DNA of 64,000 nt, from positions 27,546,131 to 27,610,130 of the forward strand of contig NC_045140.1 in the NCBI RefSeq assembly GCF_008831285.2. The letters are read 5' to 3'. Below, piece after piece: positions 24,856 through 44,900 of the stretch; the first letter of the stretch is position 1; each line of letters begins with the position of its first letter. The notes beneath the pieces are model-generated. The model made no database searches. It was not told the DNA's origin and worked only from the letters and a program-made list of their open reading frames with translations. Source of the DNA: Nymphaea colorata (lineage: Eukaryota > Streptophyta > Magnoliopsida > Nymphaeales > Nymphaeaceae). The translations under genes and the position numbers were made by a program.

Positions 24856-25630
24856 CTGTAACAGCCTTCATTAAAAGCGTAATATGCATTTCTAAATGGA
24901 ACTTCAGTGCCACCGGTATAGCAAACTCGAGCCATATTTTCCTCTGGCATCTGCCTACTGAATTAGTCGATAATCTATTCTATCCCACTTTCAATCGTTT
25001 GAAGCTTGAATAGAGGAGTAGTCTTCTAGATGCTACAACTTATTCTGATCCACGGCTGAAAATTAAGCTGGTAAAAGAGAAAAATGTCAACTAATTTAGC
25101 ACCCAAGTCATCTATTATAGCATTAACTATGAGATTTTCTTCCAATCTTGAATTTTCTTGTAGGATTTGTAGACTTTTCCTATTGTAAATGGTCAAGGCC
25201 CAATAAGGGGTTGTTTGGCAATATGAATAATAGCATATTGTCCCATGTATTTGGCATAGGTTCTGGAATACTACACCATGAATCTGCCCAACATGTAGGG
25301 CAAATATATTAAACCGTATCTTATTGTTCTCATTGCCAAATGACCCTTAGAGGAGGAGTTTAGCACAAGGATAGCATATTGTTCCATGTATTTGGGGTAG
25401 GTTTTGAAATACTACACCATGAATCTGCCCAACCTTTAGGGCAAATGCATGAAATAATATCATGTTGTTTTCATTGCCAAATGACCCTTAGAGTAGGGGT
25501 TTAACACAAGGCTATTTTTGATTGATGTAGCTCAATCATACCCTCAATTTATAATGGCTTGTTAGGAGTTTTTTTTTTCAAACTTTTGTCACAAGGAAAA
25601 TAAATATGCATAAAACAACAGTAAACAAAA
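24856..25630. repeat. Duplicated intron 2 segment (copy 2), with inserted element
   Basis: Diverged copy of 19645-20150, about 5.2 kb away and upstream of the Mpv17-family start codon. It is longer because a MITE-like element occupies about 25205-25490. I see no remnant of exon 2 or exon 3 next to it. Confidence 0.7.
25205..25512. mobile_element. MITE-like element with internal tandem duplication
   Basis: The left end AAGGGGTTGTTTGGCAAT is nearly the inverse of ATTGCCAAATGACCCTTA, which occurs twice, at about 25333-25350 and 25473-25490. This is the terminal-inverted-repeat look of small hAT-type MITEs. An internal unit of about 141 bp (25232-25372) is repeated at 25373-25512 with moderate divergence, so the right terminus is present twice. 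There is no coding capacity. Confidence 0.6.
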
Positions 25631-26816
25631 AGTACATTCTGGACTATTGAGAAAAAAACATGGAGAAAAAGGTGACAACTAATATTATGAAGATATCTAT
25701 ATCACATTTGGTCCTTATTTTTTCTTGTAACCATCTATCATGATGGATCATACGGTCACGATGATTAGATGGTGGAATGACTTAAAAAACTAGAGTCGTC
25801 ATTTAATTTTTTCCTAATTTTTATAACAAATATATAATTATAAATATATATTATTAATGTTTCGAAATAAGATGGAGTTCAGGTTCTACAAAAAAGATGG
25901 AATTCAATGACAAAGAAGTGCTATTATACCGATCGAGTTAATCTGGGGCTTAAATGAGGTGCAAAAAGTTTCTCGATTCAACAGGTTTTTTGCTTTCTCT
26001 TCCCAAGATGTGAATGCATACATGATTCAATAGCAAACTTGCAAAGGATAGCGATATCAAAACAAAAAAAAAACATTCTTTAAAGATAGGATAACACTTC
26101 CATGCTGCAGATCGACGTTACCAACGTAACTGATCCCCTAACCATTCATTCGAGCTCTATTGTCGCGCAAAGTTTCAATTCAGATCATTATCTTATGTTC
26201 CGCATTTGAATTTTTCTACTAGGATCTTATTAATTTGTGTCATTGATTTCCAGAATTGTGCTTTGTTTAGATATGATCTAGACCTCCTTCAACTTGAAAC
26301 AAGATCCAATCCTGTTAATGTGTGCTTGGTGGTTGTCCGCTTCATAACGTTGATGTACATTGTTATAGAGGAGATCAATGTATTTAAGATTTGAATATGC
26401 TACATAATACCAACTTTCCAAATTTTTTTCCTTAATGCAGGCAAACACTGGATAGAAATCTTGTGTATTTTAATCCACCTTCTACAAACACGCTCCCATT
26501 GTGGAATGGGAATGCAAATCCCCATTCGACTGATTCCAAGATTGAAATCTTGGTGCTGCCAAACACTACATAAGTTTTTTTTAATGAAATGATCTGCAGA
26601 CACTTGATTAAGAGAAAATCAACATTGAAAGATTACTCAAATGTGAAAAATTCCAACAGTAAAAGCTCGGGAAGAATGGAAGGGTTGGTTCTGTTCTGCT
26701 GTCTCGCGTCATTCATCGAACCATTAGTTTGTTCAGATTTGGATCAAGTTTGATCGCTCCCCTTCAAACCTCGAGACGATGTGCAACGAATCATGCTATG
26801 CTGCTTTACCATCATC

Positions 26817-26882
26817 CACACCACCATCATCATCTATCATATCATCACCATCATCATCTATCATATCATCACCATCATCATC
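26817..26882. repeat. CAT/ATC-rich tandem repeat in CK2 alpha leader
   Basis: Imperfect ATCATC repeats arranged in longer units containing CATCTATCATATC, repeated at least twice. They lie about 200 bases before the CK2 alpha start codon. In one frame they would encode runs of histidine and in another serine, but I regard this as leader sequence. Confidence 0.8.
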
Positions 26883-27080
26883 CTTCAAGAGGGATACGAC
26901 AAAAAGCAGACGCGATATGGGGGCGAGCCGAGCCTCCTCCGTCAATGCGTCCCGAGCCTGTGATACCATCATCATCATCATCCACCATCGTCTCATCTCC
27001 GTCCTTTCGCGCTTCCACGAATCGCAGCTATCGAACCTTAGACGCCGTTGGAGAACCCCTGAGGAGGAGCCGTACCGAGA

Positions 27081-34250
<7,170 letters not shown>

Positions 34251-36204
34251 CTGGCATAAGATTTAGTTTCACAATCTGGTGCATGGTTCAAGTGAACGTT
34301 GGATTCTGAGAAGCTGTATTGTTGTCGTCAGGTTTCCAATATTTTAGCATTTGTTCTACCCTCATTGACTTTTTTGAGTTTGCTGTAATCAGGGGTAGCA
34401 CAGTTGAAAAACAATTGCTATACAAAAGATTGGTTCTGCAGTTGCTTGCCTCAAGTTCATACGAACATATATGTCCCCATCTGGAATGCAATCTTAGATT
34501 GTATACAGCAAACGCTGCAGTCACACTTTATGAATTTTATGAATATTTGTTCCTTCAGGCTTGAACAAGGTCTGTTTCATTCTTCCTTTGGAGAAAAAGC
34601 TGATCAGGATACGCTAAGTGTGTGGAGAGGTTTTCTTTTTCTGTACATTATGAACAGATCTTTTTGTGCTCGACAGGCTTATACCTGATGCGCCGTTCGT
34701 TGGTTTGAGTTGCCAGTTACTCAAGCTGGGTATGAAAGTACTTGATAGTGAAGTTCGCTGTGAACCAAATCCAAACCGAGCTATGAGTTGCTTGGTTTGC
34801 TTAGGGTTGTGTAGCTATTTAAGGATAGGCATTTTGAATGGAATTTGTCGCTCAAAGTCGATGTTCATTGTAGCAATGTGTCGACTGTGGCAGTCAAACT
34901 CTTTAGTTATAATGCCTTCGACTCAGGTTGTGTAACTATAGCTTCGACTGCACCAGGCCTACCCTACCTTACCCCTTTGGATCCTACAAAACTTTGCCCT
35001 TTGTTCATAAAGAAGTCCTTTGCCAGCAGACAATGCCCATCTTTTTTAACTATACAGTGTAAACTCTCTTGGGAAATTTCAATGAAGTTTTTTGAGTTTA
35101 AACTTTAATAACCCAAACCACGCAATTCAGGGTCGGCGAACGCCTGCAAAAGCTCAATATTAGAAGCATCACTATTCAGGACAATTTCACGAGTAAAGAG
35201 TCGTGTTGCCCTGCGAAACACGTCTTAAAATTTTATCCAAAAATGCTCCCATCATCAACTCAACTAATAATAAGATAGAAACGGGAAAAGATGGGCCTTT
35301 AGACCGTAAAACAGAGAATTTTTATTTTTGAAATGGAAAACGGAGATGAGTTATCAAAGTAATATCTATCTATCTGCAATAAGTCTCACGTCCACATCGT
35401 ACCCCTTTTTGAAAATCTGTGGGAAGCATTTACAGTTGCAAATCGTACACAATCCTTGTCGGTCTTTTTCTCTCTTAACAACAGAAAAGTATTTCGATTA
35501 TTTTTCTCGATCAGTTTACATGAATCATAGAGTACCAAAGTTCTGGAAAACGGATGACTGGATATCTCAAAACAAAATAGAACTCATAGAATGGCCTGCA
35601 AAAGTCTGTTCATACGATACGGACGGTCTGAAAACTTAAGCTGATAATAGGTACAAGATCAACATTGATAGGAGACGCTTTTTGCTGCACACAGTGAGAG
35701 CATAAGTCACAAGGAGGAAAACTTAACCGCCTCAGAATACCAACATCATGTTGGTATTCTGCGGCAGTTGAGTTTTCCTGCAACATCGCTACGCTGAAAT
35801 AGCATTCAGGTATCCAAGGATTCCATACACTTCAAGAACCTCATCAACCAGGGCGACTTTCAGACCAAGCGTTTACTAGGCATATTGGAGACTCAGATAC
35901 GTTTACTAGTTCTTCATTCTACTATTAAAATAACATAAGTGACCTCCTAATTATCTAAATCATCAGGAACTTCAGTCAACAGCTAGGACTTGGAGTGTGG
36001 TTTCATGTGATCAATGCTGGATATTGCACTTCAAAAATATGCATGATGTATCATCTCATTTTATATTATTTACAGATGGGGAAAAAACATTACAACAAAA
36101 ATGAATTATGAAAAGGGCTACAAAAGAACCGTTAATTTTCTCTACAATAGCAATGAGAAGGACGTAGCAAGATGACTATGAAAGAATTCTTGATACAAAT
36201 TCGG
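34251..36204. other. Intergenic region between convergent CK2 alpha and P4H genes
   Basis: Contains the 3' untranslated regions of both genes. No additional gene was recognised. A 63-nt near-perfect foldback lies at 35716-35778. Confidence 0.55.
35716..35778. repeat. Near-perfect 63-nt foldback
   Basis: The inner arms CAGAATACCAACAT and ATGTTGGTATTCTG are perfectly complementary around a single base. Pairing extends outward to GGAAAACT / AGTTTTCC with about five mismatches over 31 positions per arm. It could be a MITE core, a small-RNA precursor or a chance palindrome. It lies in the convergent space between CK2 alpha and P4H, about 1.5 kb past the CK2 stop codon. Confidence 0.7.
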
Positions 36205-39200
36205 TTACTTGTCTACCTGATCTCTGATCCACTTTGTTGCCACCCATTTTTCTCCTTTTATCACAGGACAACTGCCATGTAGAGATGTCTGTACAAACAA
36301 GAAATAATTGGGAAACAAGGAAACGTAAATTCACTAATGCAGGCACATCAGTTGGTAGTCATGCAGAGTGAGCCACACAGATGATGAAGCATAAAAGACA
36401 ACCACATGGAAAAGGTCATGCAAAGTAACAAAGGAGGGTTTTTTTTATTCTTTTCAAGAAAGATGATGAGGATGAAAGCGATGAATACTCATAAAATGCT
36501 TGTGATATTGTGGTCTCTGATGGCAAAAAGGTGTTGCTTATAACCTAAAACTTCAATCATGGGATGAACACAACGTTTCTCATGAAGGGAACAGAATGCC
36601 TAGAGAAACATTACCACATCAATCGTGCCATTTGGAAAAAGTGAATAGAAAAGAAGTGCATCCCCTTGTCGTGGCTTTACTTTCAAACCAATACATTTTT
36701 TATAGTCATAGCCAATGTCAATATTCTTGCCATCCTGTACAGCAACCAATGAATGCAATCAATGGAATGAGTATACAATGCAAACCCATTGAATGGCAAA
36801 AACAACTCAATCAAATAATAAAAGAGCAGATATTCATATCTACCTCAAAGGGAAACATTGTTTCTCCACCATCTTCAACATCAGACAGATACAACAGGAA
36901 GGAAGCCACCTGGTCAAATTTAGTTCACTAAATTGTGAGAAACTAGCCAATTTGTAACATAACCACTTATTTAATTGTAAGCAATTATATCCAACATTCC
37001 CATAAGCATAAAAAAACCGAATAATATTTGCACAAACCAATAGTTTCCCTTAGTGATATGATAGCTTTTAAACAAATTATACACACAACCCAAATGGATG
37101 CTTCCATGGAATAACCAGTCACTAATGCACTCATACTTAGTGACAGCTATCAACTAGAAAAAGTCACAAAATGATAATCAAGAGTATGTAGTTCTTAATG
37201 TGCTATAATCAACATCATTGGATGACTATAAAATGATTTGGACAAGGTTTCTCAAGCTTTATGCAGGAGCTCGAATTATGGTTCCAGTGGTATAAGAATT
37301 CTGATAAAGTTCCAAAAAGACCATATGAACACAATCTTGTCTCTGTTCCAATGGCTGCTGCATGGTTTATAAAAGCAAAATCAATTATTAGGCACCCAAA
37401 GCAGAGAGCATTTTTAAATAGCATGAGAATATAGGTCATTGAGTAAACGCTAGGAGTATAAGCAGGAAGTTAACAAGTTGCATCTTATAACCTCAATATT
37501 TTTAGTATAGTACTCCTAATACCAGGTGCTGCAGAGTTGCTGCAGACCAGGAAAGTAAGAGAGTTCGTGTCTTCCCTTACGGCTTACCACCTTAAGGGTT
37601 CTCATTTAGCAAAATTCCCAAGTGCCACAAACTTTGATTTAACAGCTTTGACCAATCATTGCTGAAATGTTCATCTTTCATGGAAAAGAATGATATTAGG
37701 GGGTTTATCATGTTGAGCAATAGACTTCACCATTTCATGCCGTAGCTGAGATCATCATGTTCATGAAAGGTAATTTTCAGCATCATGTCCTTCATTTGTA
37801 ATTAAATTACTGAATTATGACTATATCCTCTGACCATACATCAACAAAATTTCCTTGCAGTCCAAAATCTATGCAACATGGAAGCTGGTATGGGTCAAGA
37901 CATGGGCAAAAAGTAACTTCAAAAAATTTTGGGTGTTGGGACACGGCTATGCCACATAATAGGAATATTTTTCAACAAAGAGCCATGTAAACTACAAAAA
38001 TCATTAATCCGCTTTTAGTAATTATTAATCAATAAAAGTGGCATAATTAGTGTATTAAATTGAAATTTTTTCCTCATTTTACAACTACCATACAAGAGAG
38101 TATATCAAAGTAGAAAAATAATAAAGTAGAAGAGCGAGAGGCATCATAGCAAAGAACAAGAGAGTATCATAACAAAGAATTTTTATGCTGCTAAAGCTTC
38201 AATGATTAAGATAAAATATTATATTAGAAACTAACAAGGCATATACCAAAATTGCAATAAAAAACAAAATTGTATTCCGTTTCTGGACAGAAGTAGTCTT
38301 GGTCAAATTTGGACCAAAACAGACATGGATACATTGACGAATTGACACTTCCCTGGCCATGTTGGAACAATGTCCAGAGCTGTATCCATGTCTGCACCTG
38401 TGTCCTGTCATCTGAGATGGGTGCAGTGCTCAAAACGAAATGCCCCTGTGATAAAGCCCAAACCAATTTGGTCTGGCTATTAGGCAGTGGCTGTTTACTT
38501 CAGAACATCTGGAAGGAAGAAAACAAGCTACAAGCAACTAAGTGTCCACTACATCTCAAAAGAACATGTGGACGAGTACATGATGAAATTATAGCATGTT
38601 GGGACTTTTTTAAATGAAGAATGATTCTTCAAGAGTTAGATTAGTGGCACAGAAAATTCGACTGTGGGTCAAAAGATTGCTCCAATTACAGACAGTAATC
38701 TTTTGTCTAGTAAAAGAAAAAAGCAAGTAAATTTCTTCTAGTAGAAGACCATGCTTAGCATAAATGTGGTGTGCATGAAAGCAAAAGCTGAAAGCCTGAA
38801 ACAGTAGCCATGAAGAATAGGCATGGCACAAAGAAGTAGAGGAGACAACAGAATGCAAACCCGGAAGCACATATTATCAGAAACACTTAAAGACTGAGTT
38901 GATAATACTACTGTATACCCTCTGGCTCTTTTGTGGACCATATTCAGCAGGGTTGAAGACATCATAATGAGAATCATATTTCTGCCCTATTTCATAACGT
39001 AACACATTGAAAGCCTGAAAGAAAATCATATCAACAATCAAAATATTGCATTACTAAGTAATACATTAACAAGTTTATATCAAAGTGACTTCAAATGTTA
39101 ATATCCTCTAAAGAAAATTAGCAACTGAGGCAGTTGACTAACCGATCTCATCTCACTCAGCCTTGTCATGTTTCTAAGGTCTCGACTTGATGAGAGCAGA

Positions 39201-41957
39201 AATTACAAGAAACAAGAGAAAGACAGCAAAACTGGATAAGAAAGAGGTAATAACAGAAGTTACAGAACCATATTTTTGTGACCAAGAGAACTATCCTCAG
39301 GGCGTTTTAAAAATATTATGATGTATTGGAAGTCTCAAACTAGCTTAGAAAGAAAAAAGTATCATGGTAGTTTTGAAATATCAGTAACCACAACATGACA
39401 GACTAAAACAATATGGTTGAAGTAGTAGATATGATGCCACATTTTGAGAGTCATTTATTTATTTTGAAAATAATCCTTCCATTCTTCCTTAGAGTAAAGC
39501 CTGTCTTCAAGTTTTGGGTGGTGTGGGAAGCAATCCTAGCCAAATTTGCTCAAAGAGACCAAGCATCCATCTGCAACAAAGCAAACAGGTAATGCCACTG
39601 ACACCATTTTACAGTCCAACATCAGAAGTCAGACACAGGTTCTTCATGACCCTAAAAAAACTAATCAGAACTCAATCCAAGTTTATTAACTTGAAATAAC
39701 ATATATTTATTTATTCATACGAAGAATGTGCATACGTATATCTATAAGTCAGGGATCAGTTGGCTAAACAACAACTTGGATGACTAGCTGACTAGTCTGT
39801 CCAACTAGTTGCTGGTTTGAAATGCAAGCCCACCATCACCGATAACTGACTCAACCGATTGGCCAGAATTTAACCACATGATGATTAAAATTTTCAGTCA
39901 CAAGAAAAATATACGAGATGATAGACAAATGTAATTAGACAACAAACTGTCATTGAAAATCTGAAGAAGCATGACATATTAATGTAAATGAGCACTCTGG
40001 TGCAAGTATAAAAAGCCCAGGGAGCATGTAAAAAACCTCCAAGATGAGAAAGAGAAGATATAAAACCATAGATAAGGAAAGAAACCAAAAGAAAAAAGAT
40101 AGTGCAGCATCCACAGAAGACCTTGAGCTGATAAACAAACTCTACCTCACCATGTGCTCTTGGAAGCATTGTTGCCTTTGCAATCTTTTGCTCTATAAGG
40201 GCCAATATTCCTGTTTTATCTTCTGTTGCACTAATAAATGTACCTGAACTGTTGCAGAGATCAGTCAAATCTTCAAAGTTTAACTGGAATCATTACAAAC
40301 TCAGCTCTATGTCACACATGTGTAGGATGTGGATGCCGTGTGTGTGTATATATTCTACCTATCAATGATTCAAAGAAAAAGAAAGCAAATTATCCATTTC
40401 CAAGCCCAAGCTTTCTCTGCACAGGCACCTGAATTGATACGACTCGGTTCATCAACCTTTTTCTGAAGATCCCATGTTACTTAGATGCTGAAGGGTTGTG
40501 TGAGATTCTATGCTATCTGTTTCAGATGAACAAGCTTGGAGCTTGCCAATCAGTTTATTTAGATGAAGAGTATATTTCTATTTTCCTGTGATTCCCGAAC
40601 ACACTCTCATTTTCCTACACCAAGCAATTCTGCACATAATTACCCAAAGCTTTAAAATCTGTCCTTAGATAGGTAGCATGATGTGTAAAGCTCATTAAGA
40701 ACTCTGACGTTGCATTGTAAAATGGGGGCTACTTGAAGAGAAGCGTTAATGACCGAAGTATCACGGGCCCTAATGAGAGGACTCTATTCGCAAATCAAAT
40801 GCTTACACTGGTCAGTCTGTTTATGCAAAAGAGACTTCAAAGAATGGAAATTTTACCACATTAAAGTCTCGTCTAGTAAGCCACCTTTAAGAAACAGGCA
40901 AAAAGGATATCCAAACAACAAGTGACTTCAAGACATGCACAATCCGGACTCCAGAGGTTAATGATTTGTTATCCCCCTTTCTGCCGCTGATGGAGCATCT
41001 CCAGCACCCTCCAGTTCCTGGGTTCTAACCACAAGTACAATGACTTTGTTTATTCTGGGGCAACACGACACAAAAAGGTTCTCCATGTGCTACGTCGTGT
41101 TAAGCGCTTCCTCCATATTATGTTGTATGATATGTAAAGGGACCAAAAGTAACATGGCTAACCTCTCGCTTTCCATACTTATACTTCAGCCGAGATTTCC
41201 CATGGTCAACTAATACGAAAATGTGATCGACAAACTTTTACTCGTCCAATATGAAAAACACACTTTCAGCAAGTTAATTTCACATTGGAAACGATCTTAA
41301 AGAATTGCCAATAGAGGACCATTCCCCAATAGGCTTCCTATTCGTTACCTAGTTCTGATTCCCTGGGTATGCTCCCGCGTCTCCCCCTTGCGCAGCGCAA
41401 GTGTGGATGGTGCCATGGTCGCCTTGGCGATCTTGATGATAGTCCGGCATTGCTCCGGGTCCGCGAATCTGGGGAAGTACAATGCGCGAGGCCTCCAACT
41501 CAGTACCTGACTCCCATGAACAATCAATTCGTTCAGAGATCAAATTCTCAAAATCCCCGTAATTTAAAAGAAGAAGGAAACGAAGGACCAAAAACTCAAC
41601 GAGAAGAAAACCTGGAAGGGAATTGAGTTAACGGAAGGATCACCGGTTCTGCCGTGTGGCATCGAAACCGACGGTTCCTCCTCCAGCAATCCTCGGTTTC
41701 TCATCTCCCGCGAGCTCGCAGACAAATCCTACCACCCATCGCCACCATCTTGAGAGAGAGAGAGAGGGAGGGAGAGAGATGGAGAGAGAGAGAGAGAGAG
41801 AGAGATGTCGATTTTGACGTACTTGAGAAAGGATAAGGAGGGAAAGGAAGAATCCAGCAACGAAGGAGAGGGCGCAGAGAAGGACGACGAGTGGCAGAAT
41901 CATCTTCCTGCCGCTGTTCCATGAAGAAGACCCCTTTCCCTTCGTCTTCATCATCAT
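36205..41957 (-). CDS. P4H: Prolyl 4-hydroxylase (2-oxoglutarate/Fe(II) dioxygenase)
   Basis: Eight exons on the minus strand: 41957-41823, 41728-41612, 41506-41349, 40248-40146, 39014-38919, 36909-36844, 36734-36615 and 36288-36205. All introns are GT-AG and all phases close, giving 292 residues. Residues about 20-43 form one hydrophobic segment, the type II signal anchor of plant P4Hs in ER/Golgi. The catalytic domain has VLSWRPRALYFPRF, LRKGET, SSGTFISATEDKTG and YEIGQKYDSHYD. Iron ligands are His187, Asp189 and His269 (in TSLHGSCP). Lys279, ten residues later in KGEKWVATKW, is the expected 2-oxoglutarate anchor. Plant P4Hs hydroxylate prolines of cell-wall extensins, arabinogalactan proteins and secreted peptides before O-glycosylation. 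No C-terminal ShK-like domain is present. The last exon reads through a possible donor to a TAA, ending RDQVDK. Three ATGs lie in a row at 41957-41949; the first is used here. Confidence 0.95.
37920..38420. repeat. Dispersed repeat in P4H intron (partner of 30219-30510)
   Basis: Second copy of the repeat in CK2 alpha intron 4. It is longer because about 200 bases of AT-rich sequence separate its two matching halves. It lies between exons 5 and 6 of the prolyl 4-hydroxylase gene. Confidence 0.7.
41754..41805. repeat. (GA)n microsatellite in P4H intron 1
   Basis: An almost continuous GA tract that fills much of the short (94-bp) first intron of the prolyl 4-hydroxylase gene. Read on the gene's strand it is CT-rich and could serve as the pyrimidine tract before the acceptor. 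Confidence 0.9.
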
Positions 41958-44900
41958 CAGCCCTGTTCCTTCACAACACCAGCGTGGTTAAACCGCTAGA
42001 GAGCGAGCGAGAGAAAGAGAGGAGGGCGGTGGAGATATTTGACCTCTCCATTCAATACCGTAACAACTTGAACAAAGATCTGTTCTCCTGGTTAGCGACA
42101 CGATTCTCTTCTCGTACTTTTTTTCTTAGCAGCATTTGGATTGTTGGTGATGTTTTGAGCGCATTGCACCAGAATCTTGCTTCCTGGTTTTGTTCCCCAT
42201 TGTTCGTTCCGTGATGTTAGAAAATCCAATGCCGAAATCAGAAGAGTGCCATTTAAAATGATAAAAAACTGTACCTTTCTATCACATTATGGAGCCATTT
42301 GATTACTTGCAATACTAGCTTCAAGATCTCATATTCTTTGTTTGAAAGATGCATGAATTGCCACAAGAATACGCAGTTTAATACATGAATTTATACTCCG
42401 ACGTCCTTTTACTAGAAAATTAAATCAATCCCGAGGTAATCAAACTTCCCCTTTGAGTTTAGATGGTAGATATATCATAGCGTCCAGAAAAATTCTAGCT
42501 CAACCATCATTCAAGACGCGTGAACACAAAGGGGATTTTATTTCCGAATCTTGGTATACAAACTCATGTTCAAGTAAAATTGTCCTGATACGAAAGAATA
42601 TGTTTCAAGAGCCCAAGTTTGGGCTGTCTTAAGAATAGTATTTCAACCAACGAGTCTTCCACATGCAAGTAGAGTTTCAGTGACAATAAAATGGAAGGTC
42701 TCTACCTAACTTGATGTCGAAAAGGAAAAGTGCTTTGGTAGTGAACTAGATTTGTGCAAAAGTTATGCTATTTTATATTAGTGTGCTAAAGAGCTCCTTC
42801 GATGACTTTTACCAAAGGCTATCACGGATTTAGGTTTGTGCCATGAATGTCTTGATCAACAATACTTTTTCAATATCTTCTTTGTTTTGGTGAGAAAGCT
42901 GGGGTTAGGCCGGCCTCAACTAAATTATGCCAACAAACAGACACTCCAATATCTTTTTCATGACAAGGAACCTTGCAAAAGCAAAAACTTCAAATAAGGC
43001 CCGACTTCCATGCCTTACCATCGAAAAGCTTAAAGTGCACAACAGCAATGGTTCTAAGGTTAGGTCAGCTTGCGCAAGGAGTTGACACCCTTGGAATTCA
43101 GACTAAGAATTGGTTGAATACCAGTTTTTGGTCCGACCAGCTATGCCAAACCCCTGGTGGTGGCGACATCGGTGACCTTTCCTCGATAAATGAGGGATTT
43201 GACTTCCATAAAGGCATCACTGTGGCCAATAACCTAGTGGGAATCACCCTTTATTCAAGATCCTAAATGACAATTGTTGCATGTGAACATTATAGATTTA
43301 AATAGATAAGGTCTATGGCAGCTAGATGCATTAGAGGTAGTGTCGGAATTGGAAAAGAGTTGAGCAGTTCAACCACAGGTTCAAGAACTGGTTTTTGAAA
43401 ACGACCGCAACTTTTGTTTTTTTTTTTTCCGGGTGAGCAAAAAGGTTATACCGCGAGAGCTCAAGCCCCCTCATTCCCTTTGCTCCAAGGGTCCAAAGCT
43501 ACATTGGTGCCAGGAGCTGAAATCTTTACATGTTTTAACTTGCACGTAGGACCCATCCTCCTTATGGTATTAAGATCATTAGTGCTCATAATATGGACTC
43601 CTCATCGTAATAGATAATGCAAGTTCTTTATATCTTTTCTGATACGTGATTTGTTAGATCATGGTCACCTGCTCTCCTCATGACCCTTGCAATAACAAAG
43701 TAAAGGCACCCTGGCTTGACATGCCAAGTTTTTCATTTAGAAAACGGCTTTCATGAGATTACTGTGTTGGCAACAACTTACTGAACATGATGACAACCCT
43801 GTGCAAATGGGTTCCTGAAAAGCAATGAGTCCTGAAAGAGTGAGCCTCCTAGCTACCATTACTAGTGGGCACTACACATCCATGACCTGACAAAAATGTA
43901 CTCAAAATGCCCTCTTTGAATTGTGCTGTCATGATCTTAAAAGTGGAAGTATACAGTGCCTCTTTCACCACTGAGGGTTGAAAACATGATTAAACTCCAC
44001 TCCTCATCTCTTCTGGTTGGGAGCAGTGAAAGTGGCGACACTGGTTCATGACTAATCACTTTCATGGTGGACCTGGAAGGTTGTGAAGGAGGGTGGTCCT
44101 TGCCTCCATGCCAATTACAAGGTGGCTACTGGGTGGAGCTGCTTTAGTGATGCCCATGTACCAATGCATGTAGGGTTGCAAAGGGATGGGACTTAGAGCT
44201 TGCAGAGTTTTCCAATTCTTGACTGTAAAGAAATTCAAAATAATCTTGTAGTCAAGTGGGTCTAATAGTGATGGTCTGAAGTTCAATACTTATTAAGGGT
44301 TCGGATCAATGTATTACTGACTAGCTGGATCGTCTAAGGCCTTGTAAATTTAATCTACAGCATAATTGGTTGATGCAGTAAGAACATCCTTTTGGCATAA
44401 GTCCCAAATTATAGTAGGGAGCTTGAAAGGATTCTGAACTAAGATCATAAAATTTGAAGATCAAACTCGCCTTTTTATTCTGTTCTTAGGTCAGGCCGTT
44501 TAACTCGTGCAAAAGGTGATCCTCAATGTAGATCTTAGATTTTAATGCCACATTTAGATTTTAATGTACATCTTCTGCCACATTAGTACCATGACCTTAA
44601 ACTCTGAGGTTCAAATATCCCTTTACAGTGCGTTTAATTAGGTGAACCAAGATTTGTAGGATCTTAGATCTGAGGTTTTTAGATAATTGATCCCTAATAC
44701 GGATCTGAAGTCCTATGTTTAAAAGATTCAAGTATTACACTATAGTCGGATCTTGAAATCCATGAATGTCAGGTCAGACCCCCTTCCCCTCTTGAGATTT
44801 ATGCATCTAAGGTATAATCGTGACCTTAAAATCACAGTTTTCAAATCAACAGTGTGTCAGAACTATAGACTCAAAGTGGCCTCTAAGCAAATCAAAGCTT

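Larger units (their letters stand above)
23452..27080. other. Divergent intergenic region between Mpv17-family and CK2 alpha genes
   Basis: Holds the promoters of both genes. Besides the repeats listed separately (24485-24580, 24856-25630, 25205-25512, 26817-26882) I see AT-rich sequence with no coding domain. The part from about 26700 on becomes GC- and CAT-rich and is probably the CK2 5' leader. Confidence 0.55.

Noticed and set aside
43410..43560. Reading frame with PGEQKGYTARAQAPS as a retroelement protein
   Set aside because: No gag, protease, integrase or reverse transcriptase motif in any frame nearby; the frame is short and preceded by a T-run.
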